From: JBBQRS01 sp038214535
GTDB lineage: Bacteria > Chloroflexota > Anaerolineae > CG2-30-64-16
Assembly (NCBI GenBank): GCA_038214535.1
Contig: JBBQRS010000114.1
Location: 1-15,209, forward strand
Reading direction: 5' to 3'
Length of the DNA: 15,209 bases
Shown: piece after piece, positions 7,502 to 15,070 of the stretch
How positions within the stretch are numbered: the stretch's first letter is position 1
How the letters are laid out: each line of letters begins with the position of its first letter
Translations under genes and position numbers: made by a program
Notes under the pieces: generated by a model
Database searches by the model: none
What the model was told of the DNA's origin: nothing
What the model saw: the letters and a program-made list of their open reading frames with translations, nothing else

Positions 7502-7704
7502 TTCACCACAAAGGAAGGTTTTTTGTTTACCACCAGGATACCAAGAACACCAGGATTCACCACGAAGAAACGAAGGAACGAAGAAAAGAAGGAGGCAGAT
7601 AGACAAGTAAACAAGGTAGATGCAAGGATGTGCCTTGTTTACCTGTCTACTTGTTTACTTGTCTCCTTGCTTCCTTTTCTTCGTTCCTTCGTTTCTTCGT
7701 GGTG
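7502..7704. repeat. Hairpin repeat, copy C, with a longer internal stem
   Basis: The ACCACC leader (from 7529) is followed by a long inverted repeat, arms about 7558-7620 and 7629-7704. The outer 30 bp of the arms (starting CACCACGAAGAAACGAAGG) pair perfectly. The inner part is a second, imperfect stem built on repeats of CTTGTTTAC and its complement, which copies A and B lack. A shorter CACCACAAAGGAAGG segment at 7504-7518 looks like a degenerate extra piece. It fills the gap between two convergent genes. Confidence 0.88.
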
Positions 7705-7712
7705 AAGCTTAA

Positions 7713-10700
7713 TTATTCCGCGGGGACGGGTTCGGCGGTTTCTTTGCCGCGTTTGGGTTTGGGGCGGGCCTGCCGTTCGGCGCGCGAGGTTTGCAGGCGC
7801 TCCAGGCCGCCCTCGACGAGGCTGTAGGCGGTGGGCACGACCACCAGCGTGAGCAGGGTGGAGGTGATGAGGCCGCCGATGACGACGAGCGCCATGGGCT
7901 GGCGAAAGTCGCTGCCGGAACCGAGGCCGATCGCCACGGGCAACATGCCCAGGATCAGGGCCAGGGTGGTCATGAGAATCGGGCGCAGGCGGATGGGGCC
8001 GGCGTGCATCAGGGCCTCATCGCGGCCCATGCCTTCCTCACGTCGCAACCGGTTGGTGAGGTCCACGAGCAGGATCGAGTTTTTGACAACCACGCCCATG
8101 AGCAGCATCAGGCCGATCAGCGCGGTCATGTCGAGTGGTTTGTTGAAGACGAGCAGCGCCAGCAGGCCGCCGATGATCGCCAGAGGCAGGGCCAACATGA
8201 TGATGAACGGCTGGATGAACGAGCCGAACTGCGAGGCCAGCACCATGTAGACGAAGACCACGGAGAGGAGCATCGCGAGGCCCATCGAGCGGAAGGCGTC
8301 GCTCTGCATCTCCTGCTGGCCGGTGAGTTGGTAGGACGCGCCGGCGGGGAAGACCGTGGCGTCCATGACGGCGGTGGCATCGGCCACGACATCGGCCTCG
8401 GGGCGACCGGCGGTGTTCGCGCCGATCACGACCGAGTGCTGGCGATCCACGCGGGTTAACTGCGTGGGACCGCTGGCGGCCTCGAGGTGGGCGATCTGAC
8501 GCAGAGGGACGAAGCCGCGCTGCGTCGGCACTTGCAGATCGAGCAGTTGGTCGAGCTGGGCGCGGTCGCCCTCCTGAAGTTGCACGCGGATGTCGGCTTC
8601 AGTACCCTCGCCGCGGAAGGTCGCGACGTTGCTGCCCTCGACGAGGGTGCGCAGGGTGCTGCCGACCGTGCCGACATTGATGCCCAGGTCGGCGGCCTTG
8701 CGCCGGTCAACGACGATCAGCACTTCGGGTTTGCCGGGCTTGTAGGAAACGTCCACGTCAACCAGACCAGGCACCTTTTCCAACTCGCCGGCCATTTTCA
8801 CGGCGAAGCGATTCAGCTCGTCCGGGTCGCCGATGGTTTGCAGGGTCATCTGGATGGGGCGGCCCATCATGCCCGACGACGAGCCACCGCTCGCCATGCT
8901 GGTGAAGCTGGGCGGGTTGAAGGAGAGGCCGGGGATATCGCCCATGTTGGCGCGCGCAGTATCCACGAAGGCCTGAGAAGAGACGCCGGGCTTGAGCGTG
9001 ACGAGGAAACTCGCCTGCTCCGGTGTGCCACGCCCGCCGATGCTGGCGAGCACCGAGCTGACCGTGCCGTCGCCCAGGAGGCGCGCTTCCACATTTTGCG
9101 CGTACACGTCGGTCTCAGAGATGGCCGTGCCGGGGGGCAGGATCAGGTCAATGCCGGCGGTGCCCTGGTCTACGGTGGGCATGAAAGCCGGTTTGAGGTT
9201 GGTCGCCAGGAAGAGGCTGCCCGCCAGGATGACGACGCTGCCAACCAGGGTGACGGTCCGATGGTTCAGCGTCCAGCCCAGCACCTTATGATAGCCGCGG
9301 TCGAGCCAGCCCATCGCACCGCTGTATTCCGCCTCGAACTCGTCGCCGTCGGGTTCGTATTTCGGCGCCTGCTGCTTGAACAGGTAGGCGGAGAGCATGG
9401 GCGCAAAGGTCATGGCCTCGACCATCGAGATGAGGACGGCGATGCTAACGACCAGGCCAAACGAGTTCATGAACCGCCCGATCAGGCCGCCGGTAAAGGC
9501 GATGGGCAGGAAGACGGCGACAATGGTCAACGTCATGGCGATAACGGGCAGCGCGACCTCGGCGGTGCCTACGGAGGACGCCTCTTTCGGGGTCTTGCCC
9601 ATTTCCATATGGCGGAAGATGTTCTCACGCACGACGATCGCGTCGTCAATAATCAACCCGACGGAGAGCGAGAGCGCCAGGAGCGAGACGATGTTCAGCG
9701 TGAGGCCCATGAAGTTCATCGCGGCGAACGTGCCGAGGACGATGATGGGCAGGCCGGCGATGGTGACCAGCGTATTGCGGATGTTGCGGAAGAAGAGCCA
9801 GACGACCACTGAGGCCATCAGCGCGCCGATCAACAGCTCGCGCATGGCGTCGTTGAAGCTCTCCTCAACGAATTTTGACTGATCCTGGACGATCACCAGG
9901 TTAAGGTCGGGGCGGACTTTTTCGACTTCGTGCAGCCCCTCGCGCACACGCTCGGCCACCTGCACGGTGTTCGTGCCCGATTGCTTGCGGACGGAGACGA
10001 TGACCGCCTCCTGGCCGTTGAGCCGGCTGAACTTGTCCTGCTTTTTGTAGCCGTCCTGCACGATGGCGAGATCGCCCACGCGCACGGCCCCCATCGCGGT
10101 GGGCACTTGCAGGTTGGCGATGTCTTCGACAGTCCGGAAGTTGCCGGGCGTGCGCAGCAGGAGATTGGACCCCTCTTGCTCGACACTGCCGCCGGGGATG
10201 CTGAAGCTTTCGGCGACGACGGTGCTGATGACCTGCTGCGGAGCGACGCGGCGCGCCTTGAGCGCATCGGCGTCGAGCAGCACTTGGATTTCGCGCTCAC
10301 GCCCGCCGGTGACGGTAGCGTCGGCCACGCCCTCGATGCGCTGCAAACGCGGCAGCACCTCGTCGGTGACGGCCTCGCGAATGTTGGCAATCGCGGGTGA
10401 GCCTTCCTGGACGGCTACGGAGATATCCATGATCGGCTGCGAGGACGGGTCGAAGGCCGAGATGGTCGGTTCGAGGACATCATCGGGCAGCTCGCTGCGG
10501 ACGTTGGCGAGTTTCTCGCGGATGTCCTGCAGGGCGATCTTGGTATCTTTGTCCAGATCGAAGCTGACGATGACCACCGAGTACCCCTCGGCGGATTGCG
10601 ATTGGACGCTTTCTACCCCCGGCGCGGTGACCATCGCCTCCTCGATGGGATGGGTCACCTGCGTTTCAACTTCGCTGGGGCCAGCGCCCGGATAGACGGT

Positions 10701-10844
10701 GATGACCGCCATCGTCGGAAAAGAGACGTCGGGGAAGAAGTCTACGGGCATCTCGGTATACGCGATGACGCCAACCACGACCAGCGCGAGCATGATCATG
10801 GTGATGAAGACGGGATGCTTGATCGAAATATCCCACGGTTTCAT
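7713..10844 (-). CDS. RND-family efflux permease (AcrB/MdtB-like, HAE type)
   Basis: A 1043-residue inner-membrane proton-driven transporter of the resistance-nodulation-division superfamily, full length for the family. It has TM1 at about residues 11-30, a first large extracytoplasmic loop (about 31-335), a block of membrane segments, a second large loop (about 560-870) and a final block. The proton-relay Asp pair is D400-D401 in LSVGLIIDDAIVV, and the conserved Lys of the later membrane helix is in GVVVKNSILLVD. The N-terminal motif PGAGPSEVE and the NGQEAVIVSV segment are typical. Substrate is unknown; HAE-type members export hydrophobic drugs. The start ATG (complement of 10842-10844) lies 2 nt after the adaptor stop, with GGAG inside the end of the adaptor gene, so the two are co-translated. 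No TolC-like gene is present. Confidence 0.95.
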   Translation of the reverse strand: MKPWDISIKHPVFITMIMLALVVVGVIAYTEMPVDFFPDVSFPTMAVITVYPGAGPSEVETQVTHPIEEAMVTAPGVESVQSQSAEGYSVVIVSFDLDKDTKIALQDIREKLANVRSELPDDVLEPTISAFDPSSQPIMDISVAVQEGSPAIANIREAVTDEVLPRLQRIEGVADATVTGGREREIQVLLDADALKARRVAPQQVISTVVAESFSIPGGSVEQEGSNLLLRTPGNFRTVEDIANLQVPTAMGAVRVGDLAIVQDGYKKQDKFSRLNGQEAVIVSVRKQSGTNTVQVAERVREGLHEVEKVRPDLNLVIVQDQSKFVEESFNDAMRELLIGALMASVVVWLFFRNIRNTLVTIAGLPIIVLGTFAAMNFMGLTLNIVSLLALSLSVGLIIDDAIVVRENIFRHMEMGKTPKEASSVGTAEVALPVIAMTLTIVAVFLPIAFTGGLIGRFMNSFGLVVSIAVLISMVEAMTFAPMLSAYLFKQQAPKYEPDGDEFEAEYSGAMGWLDRGYHKVLGWTLNHRTVTLVGSVVILAGSLFLATNLKPAFMPTVDQGTAGIDLILPPGTAISETDVYAQNVEARLLGDGTVSSVLASIGGRGTPEQASFLVTLKPGVSSQAFVDTARANMGDIPGLSFNPPSFTSMASGGSSSGMMGRPIQMTLQTIGDPDELNRFAVKMAGELEKVPGLVDVDVSYKPGKPEVLIVVDRRKAADLGINVGTVGSTLRTLVEGSNVATFRGEGTEADIRVQLQEGDRAQLDQLLDLQVPTQRGFVPLRQIAHLEAASGPTQLTRVDRQHSVVIGANTAGRPEADVVADATAVMDATVFPAGASYQLTGQQEMQSDAFRSMGLAMLLSVVFVYMVLASQFGSFIQPFIIMLALPLAIIGGLLALLVFNKPLDMTALIGLMLLMGVVVKNSILLVDLTNRLRREEGMGRDEALMHAGPIRLRPILMTTLALILGMLPVAIGLGSGSDFRQPMALVVIGGLITSTLLTLVVVPTAYSLVEGGLERLQTSRAERQARPKPKRGKETAEPVPAE

Positions 10845-10846
10845 AG

Positions 10847-12154
10847 TTAGCGCTCCGTCGAAGCGCGCAGCTTCGTAAGGTCAACGGTTGCGAACATGCC
10901 CGGTCGCAACAGGCCTTCGGCGTCATCGGGCGTCACGATCACTTCGACCGTGCGGGTGGCAGGGTTGACGACGGGGGCGATGCGGACGACTGTGCCGCCG
11001 AATGAGCGGCCGGGGTAGGCGTCCACGCTGATTTCCACGGCGTCGCCGACGGCAATTTCCGTCAGCGCGCCTTCTTCGATGCCGAAAGCGACTTCGACTT
11101 CGGGCGAGACGAGCGTAAGCAGCGGTTGGGGTGACTGCGGCGACGCCATGCTGCCGACGGACGTGCCGACCTGGGCGACGCTGCCGGCGATCGGCGCTGC
11201 AATGGAGGCATAGCTACGCTGGAGGCGCGCCATGTTCAGCCCCGATTCGGCCTGCGCGACCTGGGCGCGAGCGGCGGTGAGGGCGGCCTCGGCCTGTTGC
11301 ACACCGGCCTGCGCGGCGTCGAGCGATGACTGCGGCGTGCCTTCCTGCGCCTTCTGGTTAGCGGCGCGGGCCTGGGCCAGTTGCGCCTCGGCGGCCTTCA
11401 CCTGATCGTCTGTCGCGCCCCTGACGGCTTTATCATACATGGCCTTGGCGGCCTGATAGGCCAGCGTGGCCTGTTCAAGCTGGATAGACTGGGGCAACAT
11501 GCCGATGTAAGGCGCGTCCTTCACCTGATCGTACTGGGCCTGCGCCAGCCGCAACCCGGCCTCGGCCTGCCCGAATTGGGCCACCATCGGGGCCAGGTCT
11601 TCTTCGGTCGGCCCGGCCTTGATACGGTCTACGGCAGCCTGGGCGGCTTCCTGCCCCTTGGCGGCGGCCTGACGCTCGCCCGCGGTGGGGCCATCCTGGG
11701 CGCGCTTGAAGTTAGCCTGTGCGGCGGCGACCCCGGCCTCGGCCTGACCAACCATCGCTTGCGCGGCGTTGACGGCGGCCTCGGCCTGGGTGACCTGGGC
11801 ATCCAGGATTTCGTGATCCAGCTCGGCGAGCACGTCGCCGGTGTTCACTTTATCGCCTACGGCCACGTTCAGCGCGACAACCTGCCCGGCGACCTTCGGG
11901 ATGACGGCGACCTGTGACTTCGCGCGGGCGTCGCCGGTATAGACCAGCACGGAAAGCCCCAGCGAGCCGGCGGCAAGCCCGGAATCGCCTGACGCAATGA
12001 CGAAAGTGGTCGGTGTGGGGGCCGGTTCGACGACGGCGGGCGTCTGCGTGGGCGCGGCGGCCGGTTGGGCAGCAGGCGCGGCGGCATTACAGCCGGCGAG
12101 GGCCAGCGGGATGAGGATGAGCAACCATCCGAAATGACGAGTTTGAAACGACAT
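10847..12154 (-). CDS. RND efflux periplasmic-type adaptor (HlyD/MFP family), predicted lipoprotein
   Basis: A 435-residue membrane fusion protein partnering the RND permease. An N-terminal signal with lipobox LAGC (Cys22) predicts lipid anchoring on the outer face of the membrane, followed by a Pro/Ala-rich linker. The first lipoyl half is at about 86-115 (VAGQVVALNVAVGDKVNTGD). A very long Ala/Gln-rich coiled-coil hairpin spans about 116-315, the second lipoyl half about 316-333, and the beta-barrel about 350-428. The hairpin is interrupted by four GPT/GAT/GTP turns at residues 155, 181, 246 and 272, so spacing is 26, 65 and 26 residues. This suggests internal duplication. The start at 12154 has GGAGG at 7 nt spacing. 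It is the first gene of the operon and precedes the permease by 2 nt. Confidence 0.93.
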   Translation of the reverse strand: MSFQTRHFGWLLILIPLALAGCNAAAPAAQPAAAPTQTPAVVEPAPTPTTFVIASGDSGLAAGSLGLSVLVYTGDARAKSQVAVIPKVAGQVVALNVAVGDKVNTGDVLAELDHEILDAQVTQAEAAVNAAQAMVGQAEAGVAAAQANFKRAQDGPTAGERQAAAKGQEAAQAAVDRIKAGPTEEDLAPMVAQFGQAEAGLRLAQAQYDQVKDAPYIGMLPQSIQLEQATLAYQAAKAMYDKAVRGATDDQVKAAEAQLAQARAANQKAQEGTPQSSLDAAQAGVQQAEAALTAARAQVAQAESGLNMARLQRSYASIAAPIAGSVAQVGTSVGSMASPQSPQPLLTLVSPEVEVAFGIEEGALTEIAVGDAVEISVDAYPGRSFGGTVVRIAPVVNPATRTVEVIVTPDDAEGLLRPGMFATVDLTKLRASTER

Positions 12155-12197
12155 GGGCAGCCTCCAGTGAGGGACACTCTTTTGATGCGACGACCCC

Positions 12198-12209
12198 GCC
12201 GCATGCGGC
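12198..12209. promoter_or_regulatory. 12-bp perfect palindrome in the efflux leader
   Basis: GCCGCATGCGGC is a perfect palindrome, and in the minus-strand RNA it extends to a 7-bp stem with a CAUG loop. It lies 44 bp upstream of the adaptor start and could be a protein-binding site or a further leader hairpin. Confidence 0.35.
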
Positions 12210-12242
12210 AGGACTGATCCGTAAGAAACGAAAGAACTTCAC

Positions 12243-12278
12243 AAAAAAGGGGACGCCGGGCAAGTTGCCCTGGCGCCC
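12243..12278 (-). terminator. Terminator-like hairpin inside the efflux operon leader (possible attenuator)
   Basis: In minus-strand RNA sense, a GC-rich stem forms: CGCC(A)GGGC pairs with GCCCGGCG around the loop AACTT, and is extended by GGG/CCC. It is followed directly by CTTTTTTG. This is the form of an intrinsic terminator, yet it lies after the promoter and about 90 nt before the adaptor start, with no gene ending here on this strand. On the plus strand there is no T-run, so the orientation is specific. Confidence 0.5.
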
Positions 12279-12303
12279 GCGACAACGCGTTTACACTGAG
12301 AGT

Positions 12304-12327
12304 CGGCGAGAAAACAGCGACTCGCCG
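12304..12327 (-). promoter_or_regulatory. Inverted repeat just downstream of the efflux promoter
   Basis: CGGCGAG (12304-12310) and CTCGCCG (12321-12327) form a perfect 7-bp inverted repeat around a 10-nt centre. Its position right after the predicted transcription start suits a repressor operator for the divergent regulator. Alternatively it is the first hairpin of a structured leader RNA. Confidence 0.45.
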
Positions 12328-12339
12328 TGACAAAAGTTA

Positions 12340-12367
12340 ATTTTAGCATAAGCGAGCAGGAAGTCAA
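12340..12367 (-). promoter_or_regulatory. Predicted promoter of the RND efflux operon
   Basis: Read on the minus strand, TTGACT (complement of 12362-12367) and TAAAAT (complement of 12340-12345) are 16 nt apart, each 5/6 to consensus. The expected start of transcription near 12333 would give a leader of about 180 nt before the adaptor ATG. Confidence 0.55.
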
Positions 12368-12479
12368 AGAAGCGGGCTTACATTCGGGGGCGAGGAGGCA
12401 AGGAGACAAGGGATGGGGCGCGGCGTGGTAGAATGATGGAACGATTTGAGATGCAAGGCTTCGAGAGAGGAGCTGCGAT

Positions 12480-13163
12480 ATGGAGTTGACCAACAGGCAG
12501 GTTGAGTTTGTGGAGAAGCTGCTCGACCTGTACGGGGAGATCGAGGAGAGCATCCACTATTCGCAGGTGGCCGAACGGCTGGGGGTGAGCCGCTCGACGG
12601 CGTATGAGATGTTGCGGCTGTTGGAACGCAAGGGCTACGCGCGGGCGCATTATTATCTCGATGAGGCGGGTGGGCCGGGGCGCTCGACGGTGCTGTTTTC
12701 GCCGACGGCGCGCGCGCACGCCATGCTGAGCCGACTGCGCGAACAGGTGGGGTCGGTGACCTCGTGGCAGAACGCGCGCGAGGCGATTCTTCAGGCAGTG
12801 GCGCAGGGGCAAGGCCCAGAGCGAGGCGAATTGTCGGAGGTCCTGACGGCGCTGAGCCGCGATGAGCGGGCGCTGTCGGAATGCACGCGCATCGTCACCA
12901 CGGCGCTGTTGATATGCGGGGAACACGCCAAGCAGACGCCGGCGTTCTGGGATATGGTAGAAGCGGCGCTGCAAAGCGATAGCGGATTGGTGTTGCTGCC
13001 GGGCCTCGCATTGGGAACCATGCAGAAGCCCGCCAAGTGGGAGCAGGCGCTGGGACAGTGGCAGAGTTTTCAGCAGGACCTTATCTCGCTGGCGCCGGAG
13101 CAACAGGAGGATCTGTTGCGGCTGGCGCGGGAGCTGGGCGAACGGTTGAAGGTGGCGAAGTGA
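12480..13163 (+). CDS. Winged-helix transcriptional regulator, probable regulator of the adjacent efflux operon
   Basis: A 227-residue protein whose N-terminal 75 residues form a winged helix-turn-helix. There is an initial helix (TNRQVEFVEKLLDLYGE), then SQVAERLGVSRSTAYEMLRLLERKGY, with recognition helix at about 36-50, followed by a wing with YYLDEAGGPGRSTVLFSPT. The arrangement resembles MarR, DtxR and IclR-type DNA-binding heads. The C-terminal region (80-227) is helical, contains scattered Cys residues (C134, C145), and is not recognised; it could bind a ligand or dimerise. The start ATG has GGAG at 7 nt spacing. It is divergent from the lipoprotein adaptor and RND permease, the usual position for a local efflux regulator. 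Its role is inferred from position only. Confidence 0.8.
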   Translation: MELTNRQVEFVEKLLDLYGEIEESIHYSQVAERLGVSRSTAYEMLRLLERKGYARAHYYLDEAGGPGRSTVLFSPTARAHAMLSRLREQVGSVTSWQNAREAILQAVAQGQGPERGELSEVLTALSRDERALSECTRIVTTALLICGEHAKQTPAFWDMVEAALQSDSGLVLLPGLALGTMQKPAKWEQALGQWQSFQQDLISLAPEQQEDLLRLARELGERLKVAK

Positions 13164-13196
13164 GCCTGCTGCGCCGTCGGTTGGAAGCGTCCGAAG

Positions 13197-13285
13197 TGTC
13201 ATGCTGAGCGGGTCTCCCAACGCGAGATGCTTCGCTGGAGTCTTAACGCAACGAACGCTGTTGGGTAAACCCGCTCAGCATGACA
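13197..13285. repeat. Palindromic repeat with perfect 17-bp arms
   Basis: TGTCATGCTGAGCGGGT at 13197-13213 is exactly complementary to 13269-13285, with a 55-nt centre containing CGAGATGCTTCGCTGG. Sequences of this TCATGCTGAGCG...CGAGATGCTTCGCT kind are common dispersed intergenic repeats in several bacterial phyla. It lies between the 3' ends of two convergent genes and could fold as a large cruciform or RNA hairpin. Confidence 0.85.
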
Positions 13286-13392
13286 AAGTCTGAGTTTCTT
13301 TGGCGGGTATATGCCGCCACGGCGACATGGGCAACTCAGAATGACAATGGTGTGATTACCGGAATAAATTCCTAATCTGCATCATTCGCCGC
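13286..13392. other. Intergenic remainder with a second, degenerate repeat
   Basis: CTGAGTT near 13290 and AACTCAGAATGACA near 13333-13346 echo the CTCAGCATGACA arm of the neighbouring palindrome, enclosing a small hairpin GGCGG...CCGCC (13302-13318). I see no gene and no T-run typical of an intrinsic terminator. Confidence 0.45.
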
Positions 13393-14280
13393 TTATTCCA
13401 AGGCGGCCTTGATCGCGGCGATGTGCGCGGGGGTCGAGCCGCAGCACGCGCCGATGTAGTTGACGCCAAGGGCCTGCATCTTGCGGGCGTAGTCGGCCAT
13501 CACTTCGGGCGTGCCGTCGTAGTGGATGTGCTTGGTGGCGTTGTCGTATTGGGGCAGGCCCGCGTTGGACTGGGCGATGACATACACGTCATCGGGGCGC
13601 GCGGAGATCAGTTCGGTGACGACGCGCTCGATCTCGGCGGGGCCGTTGCCGCAGTTCGCGCCGATGACACGGATCCCCAGGTCGTAGAGCGCCTGCATGG
13701 CGTGCGCGGGTTTGATGCCCATCATGGTGCGGAAGTGGGTGTCGAAGGTCATGGTGGCGGCGATGGGCAGGTCGGAGGCGTCGCGGATGCCCTCGATGGC
13801 GGCCTGCACCTCTTCCAGCGCGCTCATGGTTTCGATCAGGAAGAAGTCTACTCCGCCCTCGGCCAGCGCGGCGGCCTGCTCGACGTAGGCCGCGCGCACG
13901 TCCTCGGGTTGGCGCTCACCCAGCGGGAAGAGGATCTCGCCGGTGGGGCCGATGTCGCCCGCGACGAGAACCGTGTGCGGCACGGCGTCGGCCACTTCGC
14001 GCGCCAGCAGGGCCGCGGCCAGGTTGAGCTCGCGCACGCGATCCTGATAGTCATGCAGGACCAGCCGGTAGCGGTTGCCGCCGAAGGTGTTGGTGGTGAT
14101 GATCTGCGAGCCGGCGTCCACGTAGCCCTGGTAGATATCGCGCAACACGTCGGCGTGCGAGATGTTCCACTCTTCGGGCGAGCCGCCGGTGGTCAGCCCG
14201 GCCGCCTGGAGCATGGTGCCCATCGCGCCGTCGCCGACGATGGTGGGGTTGGTGGATAGGAGTTGGGTGAGTTTGTCCAT
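13393..14280 (-). CDS. Homocysteine S-methyltransferase family protein (stand-alone MetH N-terminal/BHMT-like domain)
   Basis: A 295-residue TIM-barrel enzyme of the zinc-dependent homocysteine methyltransferase family, which moves a methyl group to homocysteine to make methionine. The substrate-binding N-terminus is typical (VGDGAMGTMLQAAGL), followed by TNTFGGNRYRL and GDIGPTGEIL. The three zinc-ligand cysteines are present: C210 in GANCGNG, and C279 and C280 in GACCGSTP. It has only the homocysteine domain; the pterin, cobalamin and activation domains of full MetH are absent. It therefore either uses another methyl donor (betaine or S-methylmethionine type) or works with separate partner proteins. 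The start at 14280 has AAGGGA upstream (minus sense). It appears to be a single-gene unit. Confidence 0.9.
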   Translation of the reverse strand: MDKLTQLLSTNPTIVGDGAMGTMLQAAGLTTGGSPEEWNISHADVLRDIYQGYVDAGSQIITTNTFGGNRYRLVLHDYQDRVRELNLAAALLAREVADAVPHTVLVAGDIGPTGEILFPLGERQPEDVRAAYVEQAAALAEGGVDFFLIETMSALEEVQAAIEGIRDASDLPIAATMTFDTHFRTMMGIKPAHAMQALYDLGIRVIGANCGNGPAEIERVVTELISARPDDVYVIAQSNAGLPQYDNATKHIHYDGTPEVMADYARKMQALGVNYIGACCGSTPAHIAAIKAALE

Positions 14281-14333
14281 GGGGTTCCCTTTTGGCAGAT
14301 GGCGGATAGCTAATGGCTGATGGCTGATAGCAG

Positions 14334-14361
14334 ATAATAAGTAGTTGTTAGGTTAGGGCAA
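14334..14361 (-). promoter_or_regulatory. Possible promoter of the homocysteine methyltransferase gene
   Basis: Read on the minus strand, TTGCCC (complement of 14356-14361) and TATTAT (complement of 14334-14339) are 16 nt apart, 4/6 and 5/6 to consensus. The leader between it and the ATG contains short GGCTGAT/GATAGC reiterations (14300-14333). Confidence 0.33.
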
Positions 14362-14362
14362 A

Positions 14363-15070
14363 TCAGGATGCGTCATCAAAGAGTGATGGCTGATAGATGT
14401 CACCTTGAAGGTTGATCTTTCTTGGAATGACCCGTTCTTCATCCAGCCCACCCAATGCGTTGATATTCTCAGCAACTGTCTCAACGCAGTAATCCGCAGC
14501 ATGTTCCCGAATTTGTAAGCTGCTGAATCGTAGCACTTTCCAACCCGCAGTCTCGATGTCGTTATCGCGCAAGTTATCCTGCGCCGCCTTTTCGGGATTC
14601 GCGTGCCAGTAATCGCCGTCCGTTTCCACGTCAATTTTACCTTCTGCGCAGTAAACCGCGAAATCCAGCGCGTAATCATTGCCCCTGGCAAGCACGAATT
14701 CTTGTCTCTCTGCGGTTATCTGGCATCGCTTGAATTCGGCCCACAACCGGTCCTCGAGTGAGCTTTCATCATAAAGATCATTGATTTCCGCTGCTAATGT
14801 TAGTTTGTCTCATGTTGTCGGAATGAAAATGATCCTTCGACGCCTTCTACTGAATATTGGTTGGGGTAACGGTCGGAGTGGCGTCACAAAGATCTGATAG
14901 TAGCGCCGATTGCTCTGCGCATCATGAGGATCATTCGGAAATAGTTGCCAACGATAGACCTCTCGAATTTTGACGACCTCAGCGAGGTAATGAATGGCAT
15001 GGGCTTGTACACCGAATATTTTCGTGTGATAAAACGCTAACCAGCGCGGAGGCCAGCGATCCTTTAACCA
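14363..15070 (-). pseudogene. DUF559/Vsr-fold nuclease-domain protein, interrupted by a TGA and truncated at its 5' end
   Basis: Reading on the minus strand from 15070, the frame runs for 86 codons (WLKDRWPPRW... to ...RRRRRIIFIPTT), meets a TGA at 14810-14812, and continues open in the same frame (DKLTLAAEINDLYDESSLED...) to a stop at 14363-14365. The downstream part is a PD-(D/E)XK-type DUF559 nuclease domain: LDFAVYCAEGKIDVETDGDYWH followed by NLRDNDIETAGWKVLRFSS, with the usual acidic and GWxVLRF motifs. The upstream part is an unassigned domain that I recall seeing joined to DUF559 in other bacteria. A TGG-to-TGA change (Trp to stop) would explain the break. The 5' end coincides with the terminus of an IS701-like element. 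A TTG at 14744-14746 could restart translation of 127 residues, but I consider the gene dead or partial. Confidence 0.78.

Larger units (their letters stand above)
12155..12479. promoter_or_regulatory. Divergent control region between the efflux operon and its probable regulator
   Basis: The 325 bp between two divergent starts hold a minus-strand promoter, several palindromes and a terminator-like hairpin, itemised separately. On the plus side, a ribosome binding site (GGAG at 12469-12472) and a possible TAGAAT -10 (12429-12434, no good -35) precede the regulator. A purine-rich tract (about 12392-12415, GAGGAGGCAAGGAGACAAGG) resembles the inner stem of repeat copy C. No coding sequence is evident. 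Confidence 0.6.

Noticed and set aside
8487..9812. 441-codon plus-strand open frame opposite the RND permease
   Set aside because: Its composition (His, Asp, Gly, Gln-rich) is typical of antisense frames of a GC-rich membrane protein gene. The permease on the minus strand is full length with all signature motifs.
13423..14259. 278-codon plus-strand open frame opposite the homocysteine methyltransferase
   Set aside because: Gly/Val/His-rich antisense shadow of a well-conserved enzyme; no ribosome binding site or domain.
14300..14335. GGCTGAT/GATAGC reiterations as operator sites for the methyltransferase gene
   Set aside because: Short, irregular and low in complexity; similar strings are common intergenic drift, so no regulatory claim is made.
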